Of a DNA stretch of 52,186 bases, positions 1 to 9,497 are shown piece after piece; the stretch's first letter is position 1; each line of letters starts with the position of its first letter. Below the pieces are notes generated by a model. The model searched no databases, was not told where the DNA came from, and was given only the letters and a program-made list of their open reading frames with translations. Position numbers and translations under genes: made by a program. The stretch comes from Prescottella subtropica (GTDB taxonomy: Bacteria; Actinomycetota; Actinomycetes; Mycobacteriales; Mycobacteriaceae), in NCBI RefSeq assembly GCF_005434945.1, contig NZ_SKCH01000025.1:1-52186 (forward strand), read 5' to 3'.

Positions 1-1
1 C

Positions 2-97
2 GGTCTGCTCCGACTTGCCGGCTGGGCCAACATCGCCGAAGGGTTACGCCACCATGCCAGGCATCCGGATCACGCTGCTGCACTGGTCCTGACCTGA
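2..97 (+). pseudogene. C-terminal end of an insertion-sequence transposase (ISAs1-like), cut by window edge
   Basis: The first 31 codons read in frame from base 2 to a TGA at 95-97 and give a peptide with the motifs LLRLAGWANIAEGLRHHARH and ending LVLT. This matches the usual C-terminal tail of ISAs1/H-repeat type DDE transposases (L-RLAG--NIA--LRHHAR-P). Only the tail lies in the window, so the catalytic residues cannot be checked and it is unknown whether the gene is intact to the left. It sits just upstream of a serine recombinase and a disrupted gene, which fits a mobile-element cluster. Family assignment is from memory of this tail motif. Confidence 0.55.
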
Positions 98-99
98 GG

Positions 100-123
100 A
101 AATGCGACTATTCCGGGGCCCTG
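100..123. mobile_element. possible right terminus of the insertion sequence
   Basis: Immediately after the transposase stop codon the sequence ends in GGGGCCCTG; read on the other strand it begins CAGGGCCCC, a plausible inverted-repeat end. The matching left end lies outside the window, so this is only a position-based guess. Confidence 0.25.
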
Positions 124-203
124 CGTCCAGGGGTGATCGTTCCCTCGGTCAGGTGGTGAATCGTTGCGGCGCAGACCGGACACGGTGTGGACGCCGGCCA
201 TTG

Positions 204-303
204 GGTGTTCCGTAAGCCGATCGGCCAACGGAACACCACGGCGGGAGGATCCCCGCACTGGTCGCCGGTGTTCCGGTGAAGTGTTCCGCGGACTGTTCCG
301 GTG
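204..303. promoter_or_regulatory. cluster of GTGTTCCG repeats, candidate res/crossover site
   Basis: The octamer GTGTTCCG occurs at 205-212, 268-275 and 281-288, as a near match (CTGTTCCG) at 293-300, and inverted at 229-236. The first and inverted copies form a perfect 10-bp inverted repeat (204-213 with 228-237). The cluster directly precedes the serine recombinase gene starting at 332. Multiple short direct and inverted motifs in front of a resolvase gene are the normal architecture of a res site, where the enzyme both recombines DNA and represses its own promoter. The role here is inferred from position and repetition. Confidence 0.5.
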
Positions 304-331
304 ATCCCCCGTCATATGGAACGATTGGGGT

Positions 332-949
332 GTGGTCGAGCCCTTCCTCGTCGGATACGTGCGCTGTTCCACCGACGAACAGGACGTCGGGATCCAAACC
401 GAGCAGCTACTCGCGCTCGGGGTGCCGTCCGAGCGGATCTTCATCGACAAAGGGTTCTCCGGCACCACCCGCAAGAACCGGACCGGACTGGACAACGCCC
501 TCGCCGCGGTCACCTCCGCCGCGGCGGCCGTCGACGGGCGGCAGGTGGTGCTGACCACGACGAAGTTCGATCGATTCGCCCGAAACATGGCCGAGGCCGG
601 CGAGATCCTGACCGGACTGCGCGAACGCGACGTGCTGTTCGGGCTGGGAAGCTCGATCTACGACTGGAACGACCCGTTCGGCAAGCTGTTCCTGCAAACC
701 CTGGCCATGGTCGCCGAGTTCGAGGCCAACCTGAACCACCTCCGCACCCGGGAGGGGATGGCGAAGGCCCGCGCCAAGGGGCGACTCAAGGGCAAACAGC
801 CGAAACTGCCCCTGGCCGCGCGGAAGACGATCCACCGCCGCTACCACGACCCCGACGACGACTCCAGCCTGGCCGATCTGGCCGACGAGTACAGCGTCGG
901 CCGCTCCACCATCCACCGGATCGTCAGCGGCACCGCACCCAGGGCGTAG
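332..949 (+). CDS. serine recombinase (resolvase/invertase family)
   Basis: This 205-residue protein has the small serine recombinase layout. An N-terminal catalytic domain opens VGYVRCSTDEQD, with Ser13 as the nucleophile. The active-site helix TKFDRFARN carries the conserved arginines around residues 76-83. A long helix EFEANL follows, and a C-terminal helix-turn-helix is predicted near residues 175-205 (LADLADEYSVGRSTIHRIV). The length fits single-domain resolvases that cut and rejoin DNA through a phosphoserine intermediate. I chose the GTG at 332 because the catalytic motif begins a few residues later. It lies beside a transposase remnant and behind a repeat cluster that could be its target. 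In front of the next gene the reading frame runs into the remains of a truncated protein, suggesting the element inserted into a gene. Confidence 0.85.
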   Translation: MVEPFLVGYVRCSTDEQDVGIQTEQLLALGVPSERIFIDKGFSGTTRKNRTGLDNALAAVTSAAAAVDGRQVVLTTTKFDRFARNMAEAGEILTGLRERDVLFGLGSSIYDWNDPFGKLFLQTLAMVAEFEANLNHLRTREGMAKARAKGRLKGKQPKLPLAARKTIHRRYHDPDDDSSLADLADEYSVGRSTIHRIVSGTAPRA

Positions 950-1036
950 GACCTGGTTCCTCGATCACATCCTTCATCAGGCAGAAGACCTGAACTTCGT
1001 TGGATTCTCGGCGATTACTACCGGGACCCCGAGCCG

Positions 1037-1261
1037 GTGTGGGAGAACCCGGCCGGGTGGGGGCAGGGGCTGCGGTACCGGCTGGGCGACACCGTGTCGG
1101 TGCTCCTCGGTCTCGACCCCGGCATGGGCGTCGGTGACCCCTACAACGGCTACCCGGATCAGACGCTGGTGTCCGTCGACCTGCGCGGCGGCACCCTCGA
1201 CGACGTCGACCGGGCGACGGTCTCGGAACTGCTCGCCGATCTGTCAGGATGGGGCGCATGA
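1037..1261 (+). pseudogene. 3' remnant of a truncated conserved gene upstream of the exonuclease
   Basis: From about 1004 the frame reads a typical high-GC coding sequence (LGDYYRDPEPVWENPAGWG and so on) that ends at TGA 1259-1261. The frame stays open upstream back to the TAG of the serine recombinase at 947-949, so no natural N-terminus exists; the first start-like codon is the GTG at 1037, in the middle of what looks like a folded domain. The stop overlaps the ATG of the next gene by ATGA, showing that the two genes were once translationally coupled. I do not recognise the family. Most likely the original 5' part was lost when the recombinase-bearing element inserted. Confidence 0.5.
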
Positions 1262-2220
1262 GTGGACCCCTGCTGCTGTTGGACGGTGCGAGTCTGTGGT
1301 TCCGGGCGTTCTACGCCCTACCGGAGTCGATGACGGCGCCCGACGGGCGTCCCGTCAACGCGGTCCGCGGGTTCACCGACATGGTCGCGGCCCTCATCAC
1401 CCGCACCCAGCCGTCCCGGGTCGCCGTGTGCCTCGACCTGGACTGGCGTCCACAGTTCCGGGTCGACGCCGTCTCCTCTTACAAGGCGCACCGCGTCGCC
1501 GAATCCTCCAATGACACAGGCGGCGCCGGAACGTCCCCCGAGGAGGTACCGGACACCCTCACCCCGCAGGTCGACATGATTCATGACGTCCTCGCCGCCG
1601 CGGGCATCGCCACCGCCGGCGCCGCCGGCTTCGAGGCCGACGACGTGCTCGGCACCCTCGCCGCACAGGAGACCGTCGACGATGTCGTCGTGGTCAGTGG
1701 CGACCGGGACCTGCTGCAGGTCGTCTCCGACACACCGGTCCAGGTGCGGGTGCTGTACGTGGGACGCGGCCTCGCGAAGGCGGAACTGTTCGGTCCCGCC
1801 GAGGTCGCCGACAGGTACGGGGTGCCCACCGACCGGGCCGGTGCCGCCTACGCCGAACTCGCGTTGCTGCGCGGCGACGCATCCGACGGCCTACCCGGCG
1901 TCAAAGGCGTCGGCGAGAAGACCGCGTCGGCGCTGCTCCTGAAGTTCGGCTCCCTCACCGCCCTGCGGGACGCCGTCACCGACCCCGCCTCCGATCTCGC
2001 GAAGGGGGTGCGCGCCAAACTCGTCGCCGCCGCCGACTATCTCGACGCGGCACTACCCGTCGTGCAGGTCGTCACCGACACCGACGTACAGCTGTCGACG
2101 TCCGATCTGCTGCCCACGACGCCCGTCGACAACGAGCACCTCGAGACGCTCGCCGCCGCACTGGGTATCGAACGGTCGGTGGCCCGGCTGACCACCGCCA
2201 TGGCCGCCGACCGCCCCTGA
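1258..2220 (+). CDS. 5'-3' exonuclease (PolI N-terminal-like FEN/XPG nuclease)
   Basis: This 320-residue stand-alone nuclease resembles the 5'-3' exonuclease domain of DNA polymerase I and corresponds to Rv2090 of M. tuberculosis, which has the same neighbours. It starts [17 protein letters not shown] with the first metal-binding Asp. Further acidic motifs are [11 protein letters not shown] and [10 protein letters not shown], followed by the helix-hairpin-helix DNA-binding segment [13 protein letters not shown]. Such enzymes remove RNA primers and flaps using two metal ions. The ATG at 1258 overlaps the stop of the preceding remnant as ATGA and is preferred over the ATG three codons upstream at 1249. 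It ends 7 bases before the convergent DUF4333 gene. Confidence 0.9.
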   Translation: MSGPLLLLDGASLWFRAFYALPESMTAPDGRPVNAVRGFTDMVAALITRTQPSRVAVCLDLDWRPQFRVDAVSSYKAHRVAESSNDTGGAGTSPEEVPDTLTPQVDMIHDVLAAAGIATAGAAGFEADDVLGTLAAQETVDDVVVVSGDRDLLQVVSDTPVQVRVLYVGRGLAKAELFGPAEVADRYGVPTDRAGAAYAELALLRGDASDGLPGVKGVGEKTASALLLKFGSLTALRDAVTDPASDLAKGVRAKLVAAADYLDAALPVVQVVTDTDVQLSTSDLLPTTPVDNEHLETLAAALGIERSVARLTTAMAADRP

Positions 2221-2227
2221 CCCAGAA

Positions 2228-2884
2228 CTACCGGGGCCGGCCGACCTCGTAGGTGCCGTCGTTGTCGGTGAACGTGACCGTCACCTTCTTCGGGGTGCCG
2301 TCGATCTTCAGGGTGCAGTCGAACGAATCGCCCTCCCGCACCTTCCGATCCGCCGGGCAACTCACCTCGCTGACACTGCGCGCCCCGTACGACTCGGTGA
2401 CGACCTGCTCGACCCCCTGCTCCGCGGCCGCCCGGTCGAGGGTCTTCGCTCCGAGAACCGCCGACGCCAGCAACGCGATCCCGGCGATCCCGGCCACCGC
2501 GACCAGGCCGATACCGACCCACATGAGCGGCTTCTTGTTCCCGGGAACCTGCGGCGACTGCTGCGGCGCCGGCCACGGGGCCTGCTGCGGACCGGGCTGC
2601 CCCTGGGGTGCGCCAGGGAACGGCTGCTGCGGATAGCCGGGCTGCTGCCCGCCCCACGGCTGCGGCGGAAACTGCTGCTGCGGATACTGCGGCGGGAACT
2701 GCTGACCCGGGTACTGCTGACCCGGCTGCGGCGCCCACGGCTGCTGCGGATACTGCTGCTGCCCACCCCACGGCTGGCCACCCCACTGCGGCTGTGGTGC
2801 ACCGGGGTTCGGCTGCCCCCACTGTTCGCCCGGTGTCCCCTGCCCCTGCGGCTCGCTCTTCCCGTCGTTCCCCGCGTCGCCCAC
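2228..2884 (-). CDS. DUF4333 membrane protein with Gln/Pro-rich N-terminus
   Basis: The protein has three parts. A low-complexity N-terminal half of about 115 residues is rich in Pro, Gln, Gly and Trp (repeats such as QQYPQQPW and QQFPPQYP). One transmembrane helix follows (LMWVGIGLVAVAGIAGIALL). The C-terminal extracytoplasmic DUF4333 domain contains two cysteines (VSCPADRKV and FDCTLKIDG) likely to form a disulfide. It corresponds in position and layout to Rv2091c. The GTG at 2884 is preferred because GGAGGG lies 7 bases upstream; an in-frame GTG at 2917 is the alternative. The function of DUF4333 is unknown; the topology suggests a disordered cytoplasmic tail and an exported domain. Confidence 0.8.
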   Translation of the reverse strand: MGDAGNDGKSEPQGQGTPGEQWGQPNPGAPQPQWGGQPWGGQQQYPQQPWAPQPGQQYPGQQFPPQYPQQQFPPQPWGGQQPGYPQQPFPGAPQGQPGPQQAPWPAPQQSPQVPGNKKPLMWVGIGLVAVAGIAGIALLASAVLGAKTLDRAAAEQGVEQVVTESYGARSVSEVSCPADRKVREGDSFDCTLKIDGTPKKVTVTFTDNDGTYEVGRPR

Positions 2885-2986
2885 TACGTCGCCCTCCGTC
2901 GATCTCGGTCCGGGCACCTACCCGGAACAGACTTCCCGGTCACCCTACGCAGCGGGCGGCGACGACGGCAGCGCGACCCGCGGCCG

Positions 2987-3250
2987 TCACGGCGTGACGT
3001 GCGCCGGGGTGTGGGTGACGGCTTCGATGTCGCCGACCGTCGACTCGATCAGCTGCTGAGTGAGATCCGACAGTGCCCGCGCGGTCGCCAACTCGTCCCC
3101 GATGCCGGGCACGTTGCGGTCGACCGGGTTGCGGCGCGCCAACCCGACCCCGACGAGGGTGGTGTCGCCGGTGTGCAGGCGGGCGGTCGAGCGGGTGCGG
3201 CTGTCGTGTTCGTCGACGGTGATCTCCACCGTCCACTGGGTGGTGTTCAT
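2987..3250 (-). CDS. DUF1876 domain protein (dsRBD-like fold)
   Basis: This small 87-residue protein begins [19 protein letters not shown] and continues with [11 protein letters not shown] and [13 protein letters not shown], the signature of the actinobacterial DUF1876 family, whose structure resembles a double-stranded RNA-binding fold. Its cellular role is not known. The ATG at 3250 has a strong ribosome site (GAGAGGAG about 8 bases upstream), so longer in-frame versions are unlikely. It lies alone between helY and the DUF4333 gene on the same strand, with 67 bases to the helY stop. Confidence 0.75.
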   Translation of the reverse strand: MNTTQWTVEITVDEHDSRTRSTARLHTGDTTLVGVGLARRNPVDRNVPGIGDELATARALSDLTQQLIESTVGDIEAVTHTPAHVTP

Positions 3251-3317
3251 GATCGAACTCCTCTCGCACGGCGCCCCGACAGGCCGACGTCGAAGCGTCC
3301 ACCCACCAGTCAACCGC

Positions 3318-6002
3318 TCAGGTGGCCGACACCGCCACCACCCCGCGCCGGATCTTTCCGACCGCGCGGGCCGCGGCCTTCGCAACGGCCGGGTCGGTGG
3401 CCGTCGAATGCACCTGGTCGAGCAGGTCGATCACCTGCCGACACCAGCGAACGAAGTCGCCGGCGGACAGTTCCTTGCCGCCGGAGCCGGCCGCGACCAG
3501 CGAGTCGACGAGTGAACCGCCGCCCGCCCACTGGTAGACGGCGGTGACGAACCCGGTGTCGGGTTCCCGGGTCAGCGGCAGCTTGTGCCGGATCTCGTCG
3601 GCCCGCAACTGTCCCCACACCCGCATCGTCTCGGCGAGCGCCTGCCGGGCCGGCTCGGTCGGGCCACGATCGGGGGCGTCGGCGTCCTGCCGGGACTCGT
3701 AGACGACGGCCGAGACGACGGCCGCGAGTTCAGCCGGGCCCAGCCCCGCCCACACGCCGCGGCGCAGGCACTCGGCGACCAGCAGATCACTCTCGCTGTA
3801 GAGGCGGGCGAGGAGCCGGCCGTCGTCGGTGGCGATCGGATGCTCGTCACCGGCGGCCACGTAGCCGCGTTCGGTGAGCAGCGCGAGGATCCGGTCGAAG
3901 GTGCGGGCCAGCGAGTTCGTCGTCGCCGCCACCTTCTGCCGCATCGTCGACGTCTCCCGCTCCACCCGGTTGTAGCGTTCCCCGATCCGGCTCATCTGCT
4001 CCCGGTCGGGACTCGTGTGGCGCGGGTGCGCGCGCAGCACCTTGCGCAGTTCGGTGATCTCCCGGTCCTCGCGGCCGCTCTTCTCCCGTTTCGGTTTCCG
4101 CGGCGCGTGGATGCCGGTGCTGCGCAGCGCGGACGCCAGATCCCGCCGCACCCGCGCGGTGCGGTGGTCGACGTGCCGGGGCAGCCGCATCTTCCCCAGC
4201 GGCCGGGCCGGGACCGGGAAGTCGGCGGCGCTGAGGCGTCCGGCCCATTTCTCCTCGGTGAGGACGAGGGGGCGTGGGTCGTCGCGCCCCTGATCGGGTT
4301 CGAGGACGACTGCGAGCCCGGACCGTTTCCCGGACGGGATCGCGATGACGTCGCCGCGGCGCAGCGCGGTCAGTGCCGCGACCGCCGCCTCCCGCCGGTC
4401 CGACCGTTTCTGGCGTTCCAGCGCGCGTTCCCGGCCGCGCAGTTTCTCCTGCAGCCGGAAGTACTCGACGTACTCGCTGCCGGGGCCGCCGAGCCGCTCG
4501 AGGAGTTCGGCGAGCACCTCGTCGTTGCGTTCGATACCGCGGGTCAGGCCCACCACCGAGCGGTCCGCCTGGAACTGCGCGAACGAGCGTTCCAGCAGAG
4601 CACGGGCCTCGGGGGCACCCATCCGGTCGATCAGGTTGATCGACATGTTGTAGCCGGGTTTGAACGAACTGCGCAGCGGGAACGTGCGCGTCGACGCCAG
4701 GCCCGCGACCTCGGTGGGTTCGATCCCCGGCTGCCACAGCACCACCGCGTGGCCCTCGACGTCGATACCGCGCCGGCCGGCCCGCCCGGTGAGCTGCGTG
4801 TACTCGCCGGGGGTCAGTTCGGCGTGGGTGTCGCCGTTGAACTTGACGAGCCGCTCGAGCACCACCGACCGGGCCGGCATGTTGATGCCCAACGCGAGGG
4901 TCTCGGTAGCGAACACCGCCCGGACGAGCCCGCGGACGAACAGTTCCTCGACGGTTTCCCGGAACGCCGGCAGCATCCCGGCGTGGTGGGCGGCGAAACC
5001 GCGTTCGAGGGCCTGACGCCACCCCCAGTAGCCGAGCACCTCGAGGTCGGCGCGCGGCAGATCCTCGGTGTGTTTCTCGACGATCTCCCGGATCTGCTCG
5101 GTCTGCTCGGGGGTGGTCAGCCGCAGCTTCGAGCGCACGCACTGGCCGAGGGCCGCCTCGCAGCCGGCACGGCTGAAGATGAACGTGATCGCCGGGAGCA
5201 GGCCCTCCTCGTCGAGTCGGGCGATCACCTCGGGGCGCGGCAGCGGACGGTAGTCGCTGCGCCCCCGGTACTCCCACGAGTCGGCCCGATCCTGCGCGAG
5301 CCGCTGTTTGACGTGCCGCACCAGGGACGGATCGACCACCAGGCTCCGGCCGCCGGTCGGGGTGGCCTTCGCGTCGAACAGATCGAACAGGCGGCGTCCG
5401 ACGAGGAGGTGCTGCCACAGCGGGATCGGCCGGGTCTCGTCGACCACCACCGTGGTGTCGCCCCGCACGGTCTCCATCCAGGAGCCGAACTCCTCGGCGT
5501 TGCTGACGGTCGCCGACAGGCTGACCAGCCGCACCTCCGCGGGCAGGTGCAGGATCACTTCCTCCCACACCGCGCCCCGGAACCGGTCGGCGAGGTAGTG
5601 CACCTCGTCCATCACCACGTGCGAGAGCCCCCGCAGCGCCGGCGACTGCGCATACAGCATGTTGCGCAGCACCTCGGTCGTCATCACCACGACGGGAGCA
5701 TCCGAGTTGATGCTGCTGTCGCCGGTGAGCAGTCCGACCGACTCCGGGCCGTAACGTTCGGCGAGCTCGGCGAACTTCTGGTTGCTGAGCGCCTTGATCG
5801 GTGTGGTGTAGAAGCACTTGCGGCCGGACGCGAGCGCCAGGTGGACGGCGAACTCGCCGACCACCGTCTTCCCGGCACCGGTCGGCGCACACACCAGCAC
5901 CCCGTGCCCGGCCTCGAGGGCCGCGCACGCCTCGACCTGGAACGGGTCGAGCGGGAAACTCAGCTGCCGGGCGAACGTGTCGAGTTGGGTCGGTGTCCTC
6001 AC
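3318..6002 (-). CDS. helY: HelY-type DEAH-box RNA/DNA helicase (Ski2-like)
   Basis: This 894-residue superfamily 2 helicase of the Ski2/Mtr4-like group is close in length to M. tuberculosis HelY (Rv2092c). Visible motifs are Walker A APTGAGKT (residues 39-46), motif Ia [15 protein letters not shown] (132-135), motif [12 protein letters not shown], and late motifs including [11 protein letters not shown] and [12 protein letters not shown]-terminal DSHCT-type domain follows. It probably unwinds structured RNA using ATP in the cytoplasm. The GTG at 6002 overlaps the tatC stop by GTGA, indicating translational coupling. A longer frame runs upstream inside tatC but has no support. It is the last gene of the pafB-pafC-tatA-tatC-helY run. 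Confidence 0.92.
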   Translation of the reverse strand: MRTPTQLDTFARQLSFPLDPFQVEACAALEAGHGVLVCAPTGAGKTVVGEFAVHLALASGRKCFYTTPIKALSNQKFAELAERYGPESVGLLTGDSSINSDAPVVVMTTEVLRNMLYAQSPALRGLSHVVMDEVHYLADRFRGAVWEEVILHLPAEVRLVSLSATVSNAEEFGSWMETVRGDTTVVVDETRPIPLWQHLLVGRRLFDLFDAKATPTGGRSLVVDPSLVRHVKQRLAQDRADSWEYRGRSDYRPLPRPEVIARLDEEGLLPAITFIFSRAGCEAALGQCVRSKLRLTTPEQTEQIREIVEKHTEDLPRADLEVLGYWGWRQALERGFAAHHAGMLPAFRETVEELFVRGLVRAVFATETLALGINMPARSVVLERLVKFNGDTHAELTPGEYTQLTGRAGRRGIDVEGHAVVLWQPGIEPTEVAGLASTRTFPLRSSFKPGYNMSINLIDRMGAPEARALLERSFAQFQADRSVVGLTRGIERNDEVLAELLERLGGPGSEYVEYFRLQEKLRGRERALERQKRSDRREAAVAALTALRRGDVIAIPSGKRSGLAVVLEPDQGRDDPRPLVLTEEKWAGRLSAADFPVPARPLGKMRLPRHVDHRTARVRRDLASALRSTGIHAPRKPKREKSGREDREITELRKVLRAHPRHTSPDREQMSRIGERYNRVERETSTMRQKVAATTNSLARTFDRILALLTERGYVAAGDEHPIATDDGRLLARLYSESDLLVAECLRRGVWAGLGPAELAAVVSAVVYESRQDADAPDRGPTEPARQALAETMRVWGQLRADEIRHKLPLTREPDTGFVTAVYQWAGGGSLVDSLVAAGSGGKELSAGDFVRWCRQVIDLLDQVHSTATDPAVAKAAARAVGKIRRGVVAVSAT

Positions 6003-6946
6003 AGTGTGTCCGAGTAGTCCTGCTTCGTGGGGGCGGTGGCCGGCGGCACCGCGGTGACCGCATCGATCGGTGCCGGGCCGTCGATCGACGACGCCTCCTC
6101 GTCCGACAGGGCGGCCAGCGCCGCAGCCTCGTGCCGGTTCTTGCGCCTGTCGTGCAGGCGGGCGATCTGGATCGCGAACTCGAGCAGCACCGTCAGCGCC
6201 CCGGCGAGAGCCAGCATCGTGAACGGATCCTGACCCGGCGTGGCGATCGCCGCGAACACGAACAACGCCATGATCAGCCCGCGCCGCCACGCCTTGAGCT
6301 TGGCGTAGGACAGCACACCGACCACGTTGAGCGCGACGATCAGCAGCGGAAGTTCGAAACTCACACCGAACACGATCAGCACGTTGATGACGAACCCGAA
6401 GTACTGCGAACCGCTGAGCGCGGTGACCTGGACGTTGTCACCGATCGTGAGCAGGAAGTGCAGGGCCTGCGCGACGACCAGGTAGGCCAGGACGGCACCG
6501 CCGACGAACAGGAACGACGCCGCGACGACGAACCCGACCGCATACTTGCGTTCCTTGGCGTACAGGCCGGGGGTGATGAACCGCCACAGCTGGTACAGCC
6601 ACACCGGGCAGGCCAGCACGATGCCGGCGGTCAGGCCCACCTTGAGGCGGAGCATGAACTGTTCGAACGGGGCCGTCGCGAGCAGTCGGCATGCGCCGTC
6701 CGTGCTGAGATCCGCGCGTGCGGACTGCGGCAGGGAACAGTACGGTCCCCGCAGCAGTTCGCCGAGACTCTCGATCCCGAAGATGCGGGTCGAGTACCAG
6801 ACGAAGCCGACGATCGTGGTGACGATGATCGCCGCGACCGCGATGAGCAGTCGGGTACGCAACTCGTAGAGATGCTCGACGAGTGACATCGTGCCGTCTG
6901 GATTTGTCCTGCGCCGGCTGTGACGCGGGTCGAACGGAATTCGCAC
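5999..6946 (-). CDS. tatC: twin-arginine translocase subunit TatC
   Basis: This 315-residue polytopic membrane protein carries the TatC signatures [15 protein letters not shown] near the N-terminus, the conserved [13 protein letters not shown] loop, and six hydrophobic segments. TatC recognises twin-arginine signal peptides and, with TatA, exports folded proteins. It lines up closely with M. tuberculosis Rv2093c, including the N-terminal extension RRRTNPDGT and the actinobacterial loop [14 protein letters not shown]. The GTG at 6946 keeps that N-terminal extension; an internal ATG at MSLVEH is the alternative. It lies 81 bases after tatA, and its stop overlaps the helY start. The C-terminal tail is Ala/Pro-rich and cytoplasmic. 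Confidence 0.95.
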   Translation of the reverse strand: MRIPFDPRHSRRRTNPDGTMSLVEHLYELRTRLLIAVAAIIVTTIVGFVWYSTRIFGIESLGELLRGPYCSLPQSARADLSTDGACRLLATAPFEQFMLRLKVGLTAGIVLACPVWLYQLWRFITPGLYAKERKYAVGFVVAASFLFVGGAVLAYLVVAQALHFLLTIGDNVQVTALSGSQYFGFVINVLIVFGVSFELPLLIVALNVVGVLSYAKLKAWRRGLIMALFVFAAIATPGQDPFTMLALAGALTVLLEFAIQIARLHDRRKNRHEAAALAALSDEEASSIDGPAPIDAVTAVPPATAPTKQDYSDTL

Positions 6947-7027
6947 TATGGGGCCCTGGCCTTGGTCAGCAGTGATCCGGGGCGGCTATCGAACCGGCAG
7001 CCACCCCGGATGCTCGAGAATCGTGAA

Positions 7028-7288
7028 CTAGGCCGTCTTCGGCTCGGTGCGCGGCTGCGGCGCGTCGACGACGGTCGCGTCGATCGGCGACGACAGTTGC
7101 GCCGACGAGGTCACCTCGGTGGCGGTCGACGGCGGGTTGCCGTCGTTCTGCATTTCCTTGACCTCGCTCTTGAAGATGCGCAGCGACCGGCCGAGACCGC
7201 GGGCGGCCTCGGGGAGCTTCTTCGAGCCGAACAGGATGACGACGACCAGTGCCACGATGGCCCAGTGCCAGATACTCAGCGAACCCAT
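7028..7288 (-). CDS. tatA: twin-arginine translocase subunit TatA
   Basis: This 86-residue protein has one N-terminal transmembrane helix ([15 protein letters not shown]), the [14 protein letters not shown] hinge and an amphipathic helix, then an unstructured acidic/Thr-rich tail: the TatA/E layout. TatA oligomers form the transport path for folded Tat substrates. I chose the ATG at 7288 because GGAGGA sits 4 bases upstream; the in-frame GTG at 7300 would overlap that ribosome site. A -10-like TAGCAT lies at 7316-7321 on the minus strand. The 200 bases between tatA and pafC hold no gene. Confidence 0.95.
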   Translation of the reverse strand: MGSLSIWHWAIVALVVVILFGSKKLPEAARGLGRSLRIFKSEVKEMQNDGNPPSTATEVTSSAQLSSPIDATVVDAPQPRTEPKTA

Positions 7289-7489
7289 TGCTTCCTCCAC
7301 AGATCAGTTGACTCGATGCTACCGGACCTGCGTACGACGGTCGTGGCGCAAATGTCCTGTTCACCGTGACGTAACAACCCACCGGAGCGGTATGCGCACG
7401 TGCCGGCGAACCGGTTCACGCACCCGTCACCCGAAGTTACCCGTCCCGCCGTCTCCGCGTACCCGAACCGGGCAATCCGAACAGACGAA

Positions 7490-8458
7490 TCAGGCATTCA
7501 CGGCGTCGTAGGCGTCGAGCGCGGACCGGGCCCGGGCCCGCACCTCGTCGACCAGCTCCGGCGGCCCCAGCACCGTCGCGGCCGCCCCGAAACCGAGCAG
7601 CAGCCGCGCCATCCACTCGAGCGAGCCGTACCGCATCGTCACCTCCACCGACCCGTCCGGTTCCGTCCGCACCGGATCCATCGGATACGTGTCGAGGATC
7701 CAGCCGTGCGACGGCGCGATCCGCAGCCGCGCCCGCGGCAGCGGGGCGTCGTCACTGAACAGCACCAGATGCTCGTCGGTGTCGACCGCCTGCGCCGGCG
7801 GAGCCGACGGCTCGTCGAGTTCGCGGGCGGCGTCGATCCGGTCGAACCGGAACAGCCGCACACCCTCGGACTGCCGGCACCACGCCTGCAGATACGTGCG
7901 GTCGTCGACGAGCAGCGACCGGACCGGGTCGACGACCCGCTCGGACACCGCGTCGCGGGACGCCGAGTAGTACGTCAGGTGCAGCGCATGATCGTGCCGC
8001 AGCGCGGACCGGACCGTCGCCGCGACCGGAGAATCGGACGCCGCCCCCGGACGGGGATCGTCGTCGCCGTGCAGTTCCCGCGCCGCGGTGCCGGCCGCCG
8101 ACTCGATCTTCGCGATCGCCCCCCGGGCCGCCGTCGGATCCACCATGCCGGGCATCTCGGCGAGCGACCGCAACGCCACCAGCAGCACCGTCGCCTCCGT
8201 CGACGTCAACCGCAGCGGACGATCCATACCCGCGGAGAACACCACCGAGACGGTGTCCTCGTCGCACGACAGGTCGATCAGGTCACCCGGGCCGTAGCCG
8301 GGCAACCCGCACACCCACAGCTGGTGCAGATCCTTCATCAGCTTCGGAACGGTGACCCCCAACTCCCGGGCCGCCTGCTCCTTGCTGATCCCCGGATTCG
8401 CCGTGAAGTACGGCACCAGGTTCAGCAGCCGCGCCAACCGCGACACCTGCACGCTCAT
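7490..8458 (-). CDS. pafC: PafC, WYL-domain transcription activator subunit
   Basis: This 322-residue protein has an N-terminal winged-helix (LARLLNLVPYFTANPG, then a recognition helix near residues 30-45), a central WYL domain (around DDRTYLQAWCRQSEGVRLFRFDRI) and a C-terminal extension. PafB and PafC form a heterodimer that activates the LexA/RecA-independent mycobacterial DNA-damage response. The WYL domains are thought to sense a nucleic-acid ligand. The ATG at 8458 overlaps the pafB stop by ATGA, so both subunits are translated together; the longer reading frame upstream is inside pafB and is not used. The order pafB-pafC-tatA-tatC matches M. tuberculosis. Confidence 0.93.
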   Translation of the reverse strand: MSVQVSRLARLLNLVPYFTANPGISKEQAARELGVTVPKLMKDLHQLWVCGLPGYGPGDLIDLSCDEDTVSVVFSAGMDRPLRLTSTEATVLLVALRSLAEMPGMVDPTAARGAIAKIESAAGTAARELHGDDDPRPGAASDSPVAATVRSALRHDHALHLTYYSASRDAVSERVVDPVRSLLVDDRTYLQAWCRQSEGVRLFRFDRIDAARELDEPSAPPAQAVDTDEHLVLFSDDAPLPRARLRIAPSHGWILDTYPMDPVRTEPDGSVEVTMRYGSLEWMARLLLGFGAAATVLGPPELVDEVRARARSALDAYDAVNA

Positions 8459-9462
8459 CGGGTCTCCTCCGTCCGGTCGCCGGCGATCCCGGCGACGGCC
8501 CGCAACTGTTCCTGCACCCGTTCCCGCAACTGCGCAGGCTCGAGCACGACCGCGTCGGCGCCGTGCCCGGCGACGATCCGGGCCGTCCAGCCCCACGACC
8601 GGACCGGGATGTCGACGACGGTGCCCGACCGCGAACCCAACTGCCGCGGACCCCGGTCGACACCGAGCCGCCGTACCTCGAGTGCGCGGCCGTCGGCCAC
8701 CCACACCGCTGCGCTGCCGGTCACCTCACCGCCCCCCGTGACGGCCGCGACCACCTCCCGCAGATCGACACCCTCCGGTTTACGCACCGCATTCTCCGGG
8801 CCGACCGCCTCGACGGGATCCGCGATCCGGGACAGCCGGAACGTGCGCGTCGCCTCCCGGTCGACGTCGTGCCCGACGAGATACCACCGGCCGCGCAACG
8901 TCACCACACCCCACGGCTGCACCGTGCGGGTCACGAAATCCTCGGTGGGCGCGCCCCGATGCCGGAACGTCACCGCCCGCCCGGCGTCGATCGCCGTGAG
9001 CAGCTGCCGCATCGCCGACTCCGAGCCCCGGGTACGCGCCGGGATCGCCGACATCGGGACCGCGTCGAGTTCACCGTCGACCTGCACGCCGGCGGCCCGC
9101 AGCTTCATCAGCGCGCTCTGCGACGCGGCCGTCATCTCCGGGGAACTCCACAACCGGGCCGCCACCGCGACCGCGGCCGACTCCGCGGCGTCGAGGTCGA
9201 TGTCCGGAAGCTCGTAGGCGTCCCGGTTGATCCGGTAGCCCTCCACCCCCGAGAACCGGCTCGCCGACCCCGTCTCGAGCGGGATCCCCAGATCCCGCAA
9301 CTCGTTCTTGTCCCGCTCGAACATCCGGCTGAACGTGTCGTGACTGGCCGACTCGTCGTACCCGGCCACACTCGCCCGGATCTTCTCCGCGGTGAGGAAC
9401 TGCCGGGTCGAGAGCAGGCAGATGACCAGGTTCGTCAACCGCTCCACTTTGGAAATTGCCAC
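8455..9462 (-). CDS. pafB: PafB, WYL-domain transcription activator subunit
   Basis: This 335-residue protein has an N-terminal winged-helix (ERLTNLVICLLSTRQFLTAEKI), a linker, and a WYL domain with VTLRGRWYLVGHDVDREATRTFRLSRI near residues 190-215. It pairs with PafC in the DNA-damage regulator PafBC. The GTG at 9462 is preceded by TAGGCT and a 6-base gap (9469-9474 on the minus strand), the pattern of a leaderless transcript, and no ribosome site is seen. It starts 35 bases after the pafA stop, so it may be transcribed both from its own promoter and by readthrough. Confidence 0.93.
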   Translation of the reverse strand: MAISKVERLTNLVICLLSTRQFLTAEKIRASVAGYDESASHDTFSRMFERDKNELRDLGIPLETGSASRFSGVEGYRINRDAYELPDIDLDAAESAAVAVAARLWSSPEMTAASQSALMKLRAAGVQVDGELDAVPMSAIPARTRGSESAMRQLLTAIDAGRAVTFRHRGAPTEDFVTRTVQPWGVVTLRGRWYLVGHDVDREATRTFRLSRIADPVEAVGPENAVRKPEGVDLREVVAAVTGGGEVTGSAAVWVADGRALEVRRLGVDRGPRQLGSRSGTVVDIPVRSWGWTARIVAGHGADAVVLEPAQLRERVQEQLRAVAGIAGDRTEETR

Positions 9463-9468
9463 CCGCAG

Positions 9469-9474
9469 AGCCTA
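9469..9474 (-). promoter_or_regulatory. -10 element of a leaderless pafB promoter
   Basis: TAGGCT on the minus strand with 6 bases before the GTG of pafB; this spacing puts the transcription start at or next to the start codon. Confidence 0.55.
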
Positions 9475-9497
9475 GTGGCAACCAACCCGACCAACCG

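Noticed and set aside
3585-6017. 810-codon plus-strand open frame opposite helY
   Set aside because: Antisense shadow of helY; no motifs, biased composition.
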